Assembly: GCF_026341275.1 (NCBI RefSeq)
Contig: NZ_JAIFZO010000002.1
Coordinates: 5,982,118 to 6,046,117 of the forward strand
Source of the DNA: Streptomyces ortus
GTDB lineage: Bacteria; Actinomycetota; Actinomycetes; Streptomycetales; Streptomycetaceae
Length of the DNA: 64,000 nucleotides
Direction: 5' to 3'
A model generated the notes under the pieces. It searched no databases, was not told the DNA's origin, and saw nothing but the letters and a program-made list of their open reading frames with translations. Positions 61,176 to 64,000 of the stretch are shown here, piece by piece (the stretch's first letter is position 1; each line of letters starts with the position of its first letter). The translations under genes were made by a program, and so were the position numbers.

Positions 61176-64000
61176 ATGCAGACCCCGCCGGACCGGCACG
61201 AGTACCCCGCTCACTGGGAGGCCGACGTCGTGCTGCGCGACGGCGGCACCGCGCGCATCCGGCCCATCGCGGCCGACGACGCCGACCGCCTCGTCAGCTT
61301 CTACGAGCAGGTGTCCGCCGAGTCGAAGTACTACCGCTTCTTCGCGCCGTACCCGCGGCTGTCCGCCAAGGACGTGCACCGCTTCACCCACCACGACTTC
61401 GTGGACCGGGTCGGACTCGCGGCGACCGTCGGCGGTGAATTCATCGCCACCGTACGGTACGACCGCATCGCCGCGGACGGCCGGCCCGCCTCCGCCCCCG
61501 CGGACGAGGCGGAGGTCGCCTTCCTCGTCCAGGACGCCCATCAGGGCCGGGGCGTGGCCTCCGCCCTGCTCGAACATGTCGCGGCCGTCGCCCGTGAGCG
61601 CGGCATCCGCCGCTTCGCCGCCGAGGTGCTGCCCGCCAACACCAAGATGATCAAGGTGTTCACGGACGCCGGGTACCAGCAGAAGCGCAGCTTCGAGGAC
61701 GGCGTCGTACGCCTGGAGTTCGACCTGGAGCCCACCGACCGCTCGCTTGCCGTGCAGCGCGCGCGGGAGCAGCGGGCGGAGGCGCGTTCCGTGGCCCGGC
61801 TCCTGGCACCCGGTTCGGTCGCCGTCGTCGGAGCGGGCCGCGCACCCGGGGGAGTGGGCCGCAGCATCCTGGAGAACCTGCGCGACGCGGGCTTCACCGG
61901 ACGTCTGTACGCGGTGAACGGAGCACTTCTGGAGAAGGAGTTGGCCGGGGTCCCGGCCCACCGCTCCATGCGCGACATCGGCGAGCCCGTCGACCTCGCG
62001 GTGATCGCCGTCCCGGCCGGACGGGTCCCGGAAGCGGTCGCGGAGTGCGGCGAGCACGGGGTGCAGGGGCTCGTCGTGGTCTCCGCGGGGTACGCCGAGA
62101 GCGGCCCCGAGGGCCGGGAGCGCCAGCGCGAGCTCGTACGCCAGGCGCGTACGTACGGAATGCGGCTGATCGGGCCGAACGCCTTCGGAGTCATCAACAC
62201 CTCCCCGCGGACCCGGCTCAACGCCTCGCTCGCGCCCCAGATGCCGCGCACCGGACGCATCGGCCTGTTCGCCCAGTCCGGGGCCATCGGGATCGCGCTG
62301 CTGTCCCGGCTGCACCGGCGCGGCGGCGGTGTCACGGGGGTGACGGGCGTGTCGACGTTCGTCTCCTCCGGCAACCGCGCGGACGTGTCCGGCAACGACG
62401 TCCTTCAGTACTGGTACGACGACCCGGACACCGATGTCGCCCTCATGTACCTCGAATCGATCGGCAACCCGCGGAAGTTCACCCGCCTCGCCCGCCGGAC
62501 GGCCGCGGCCAAACCGCTGGTCGTCGTCCAGGGCGCGCGGCACGGCGGGGCGGCGCCCCAGGGGCACGCGGTACGGGCCACCCGGCTGCCCCACGCCACG
62601 GTGTCCGCCCTGCTGCGGCAGGCCGGGGTCATCCGGGTGGACACGATCACGGAGCTGGTCGACGCGGGGCTGCTGCTGGCCCGCCAGCCCCTGCCCGCGG
62701 GCCCCAGGGTGGCGATCCTCGGGAACTCCGAGTCGCTCGGGCTGCTGACGTACGACGCGTGTCTCGCCCAGGGGCTGCGACCGCTGCCGCCCCGCGACCT
62801 GACGACGGGCGCCTCCGCCGAGGACTTCCGTGCCGCCCTTGCGCACGCCCTCGCCGACGACGCCTGCGACGCCGTCGTGGTCACGGCGATTCCGGCGGTG
62901 GGCGAGCGGTCCGCGGCGGACGCCGCCCTGGCGGAGGCCCTCCGCTCGGCCTCGGCGGCGGCACCCGCCAAACCGGTCCTCGTGGTGCACGTGGAGCTGG
63001 GCGGACTCGCGGAGGCCCTGTCCGCGGCGGCCAGCACCGCCCCGGCCGGAGGCACGACACCGGACGGCACCACCCGGACCGGCACCACGCCGGACGGCAT
63101 CGCGTCGGCAGCCGGCCCCGCCCAGCGCTCCGCTGCCGTCCTCCCCGAGGTGGAGAACGCAGAGGCAGGAAGCGCAGAGCCAGGAAGCGCCGAGGTGGAC
63201 TCCCGCCTCATCCCCGCCTACCCCGCCGCCGAGCGGGCCGTGCGCGCGCTCGCGGAAGCGGTGAAGTACGGCCAGTGGCGGCAGGAGGCCGCCGATCCGG
63301 GGCGGGTGCCCGAGTACGAGGACATCGACGAGAAGGGCGCGGCCGAACAGATCGGCCGCCTTCTCGTCGACGGGGAGGGCGGCACCACCGCGGATACGGG
63401 ACAGACGCAGCCGGGAGCGGCCGTGCCTACGACGGACCCGGGCCCGGTCGCGGACGCGCTCACCCTCGGCCCCGACGACACCTGCGCACTCCTCGCCCGG
63501 TACGGCATCGACGTCCGCCGCGCCCTGCCCGCCCCCACCCCCGGAGAGGCCGCCGCCGCGGCGAAGAACCTCGGCTACCCCGTTGCCCTGAAGACCACCG
63601 CCCCGCACCTGCGGCACCGCGCCGACCTGGGCGGCGTCCGCCTCGACCTGGCGGACGAGGAGCAACTGCGGCGCGCGTACGCCGAATTGACCAGCCTCTT
63701 CGGGGAGCCCGGCGAACTGCGCCCGGTGGTACAGGCCATGGCACCGCGCGGCGTCGACACGGTCGTACGGGCGGTCATCGACCCGGCCGCCGGAGCGGTG
63801 CTCTCCTTCGGGCTCGCCGGAGCGGCCTCGGAGCTGCTCGGAGACACCGCACACCGACTGATTCCGGTCACCGACCGCGACGCCGCCTCCCTGGTCCGCT
63901 CCATCCGGACCGCCCCCCTCCTCTTCGGCTGGCGCGGTTCGGCCCCCGCGGACGTCGCGGCCCTGGAAGAGCTGCTGCTGCGCCTGTCACGGCTTGTCGA
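61176..64000 (+). CDS. GNAT fused to NDP-forming acyl-CoA synthetase-like domain (Pat-type protein acetyltransferase), cut by window edge
   Basis: The first 941 codons are inside the window and remain open at the end. The GNAT domain comes first (about 15-180): RIRPIAADDADRLVSFYEQVS, EVAFLVQDAHQGRGVASALL (acetyl-CoA loop 121-132) and a C-terminal KVFTDAGYQQKRSF. The acyl-CoA synthetase-like part follows: LLAPGSVAVVGAGRAPGGVGRSILENL, RLIGPNAFGVINTSP and GLFAQSGAIGIALLSRL. An ATP-grasp beginning (LARYGIDVRRALPAPT, LGYPVALKTTAPHL) is near the edge. Pat enzymes acetylate and silence acyl-CoA synthetases. The order is opposite to enterobacterial Pat. The SHTG phospho-His motif of true synthetases is not recognisable (PHATV instead). 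Confidence 0.92.
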   Translation, partial: MQTPPDRHEYPAHWEADVVLRDGGTARIRPIAADDADRLVSFYEQVSAESKYYRFFAPYPRLSAKDVHRFTHHDFVDRVGLAATVGGEFIATVRYDRIAADGRPASAPADEAEVAFLVQDAHQGRGVASALLEHVAAVARERGIRRFAAEVLPANTKMIKVFTDAGYQQKRSFEDGVVRLEFDLEPTDRSLAVQRAREQRAEARSVARLLAPGSVAVVGAGRAPGGVGRSILENLRDAGFTGRLYAVNGALLEKELAGVPAHRSMRDIGEPVDLAVIAVPAGRVPEAVAECGEHGVQGLVVVSAGYAESGPEGRERQRELVRQARTYGMRLIGPNAFGVINTSPRTRLNASLAPQMPRTGRIGLFAQSGAIGIALLSRLHRRGGGVTGVTGVSTFVSSGNRADVSGNDVLQYWYDDPDTDVALMYLESIGNPRKFTRLARRTAAAKPLVVVQGARHGGAAPQGHAVRATRLPHATVSALLRQAGVIRVDTITELVDAGLLLARQPLPAGPRVAILGNSESLGLLTYDACLAQGLRPLPPRDLTTGASAEDFRAALAHALADDACDAVVVTAIPAVGERSAADAALAEALRSASAAAPAKPVLVVHVELGGLAEALSAAASTAPAGGTTPDGTTRTGTTPDGIASAAGPAQRSAAVLPEVENAEAGSAEPGSAEVDSRLIPAYPAAERAVRALAEAVKYGQWRQEAADPGRVPEYEDIDEKGAAEQIGRLLVDGEGGTTADTGQTQPGAAVPTTDPGPVADALTLGPDDTCALLARYGIDVRRALPAPTPGEAAAAAKNLGYPVALKTTAPHLRHRADLGGVRLDLADEEQLRRAYAELTSLFGEPGELRPVVQAMAPRGVDTVVRAVIDPAAGAVLSFGLAGAASELLGDTAHRLIPVTDRDAASLVRSIRTAPLLFGWRGSAPADVAALEELLLRLSRLV

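Noticed and set aside
61023-63854. 943-codon open frame antisense to the acetyltransferase
   Set aside because: Shadow of the real plus-strand gene; composition is unlike a protein family and it overlaps ptsH regulatory DNA.

Overview
This is a high-GC actinobacterial chromosome segment, almost certainly Streptomyces. The evidence is the strong GC bias at third codon positions, many GTG starts, GGAGG-type ribosome binding sites, and genes diagnostic of the genus: the sporulation regulator WhiH, the Lys/Ala-rich principal sigma factor HrdB, LexA beside NrdR and B12-dependent NrdJ, and a second type IIA topoisomerase (ParE/ParC). From memory, the gene order matches the core region of Streptomyces coelicolor from about SCO5799 to SCO5842. 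No insertion sequence, prophage, CRISPR array, rRNA or tRNA was seen. Both ends of the window cut through genes.

Layout. Positions 1-1928 hold two tandem paralogous secreted serine-protease lipoproteins on the minus strand. Positions 2302-8769 hold a four-gene NIS-type siderophore locus: class III aminotransferase, IucA/IucC synthetase, IucB-like acyltransferase, second IucA/IucC synthetase. Positions 8870-15989 hold genome maintenance and dNTP supply (DinG-type helicase, LexA with an SOS box, NrdR with an NrdR box, NrdJ). Positions 16150-21258 hold TerD, a YdbC-like protein, a histidine phosphatase, an ADP-ribosylglycohydrolase and a membrane protein. Positions 21501-23879 hold a drug exporter divergent from its TetR repressor, with two matching operators. 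Positions 23975-30400 hold RNase HII, two unknown genes, a RecQ helicase fused to a phosphoribosyltransferase-like domain, and a DUF4192 protein; the last two diverge around two DnaA-box matches.

Positions 30693-39922 hold a glycogen-debranching-like protein, an NrtR-like Nudix regulator, a degenerate ABC protein, whiH, hrdB, a trypsin and a small zinc-ribbon protein. Positions 40364-54751 run from parE to parC. Between them lie a DUF485/cation-symporter pair, a CitA/CitB-type two-component system, an iron-box-controlled thioredoxin-like ferredoxin, a citrate synthase with an N-terminal DNA-binding domain divergent from a second citrate synthase, and a CobW-type metallochaperone GTPase. Positions 55421-64000 hold an M16 peptidase pair, a cyclic-di-AMP riboswitch with the M23 cell-wall hydrolase it controls, a GntR regulator, HPr, and a protein acetyltransferase with reversed domain order.

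How the parts connect. Most of the window is conserved core housekeeping. The most interesting links are inferred. One is between citrate and iron: two citrate synthases, one looking like a DNA-binding enzyme, sit beside an iron-box-controlled ferredoxin and a CitAB-like sensor system. The other is between RecQ-PRT, DUF4192 and DnaA boxes. Several genes start 6-11 bases after a TANNNT -10 hexamer, which suggests leaderless mRNAs are common here.
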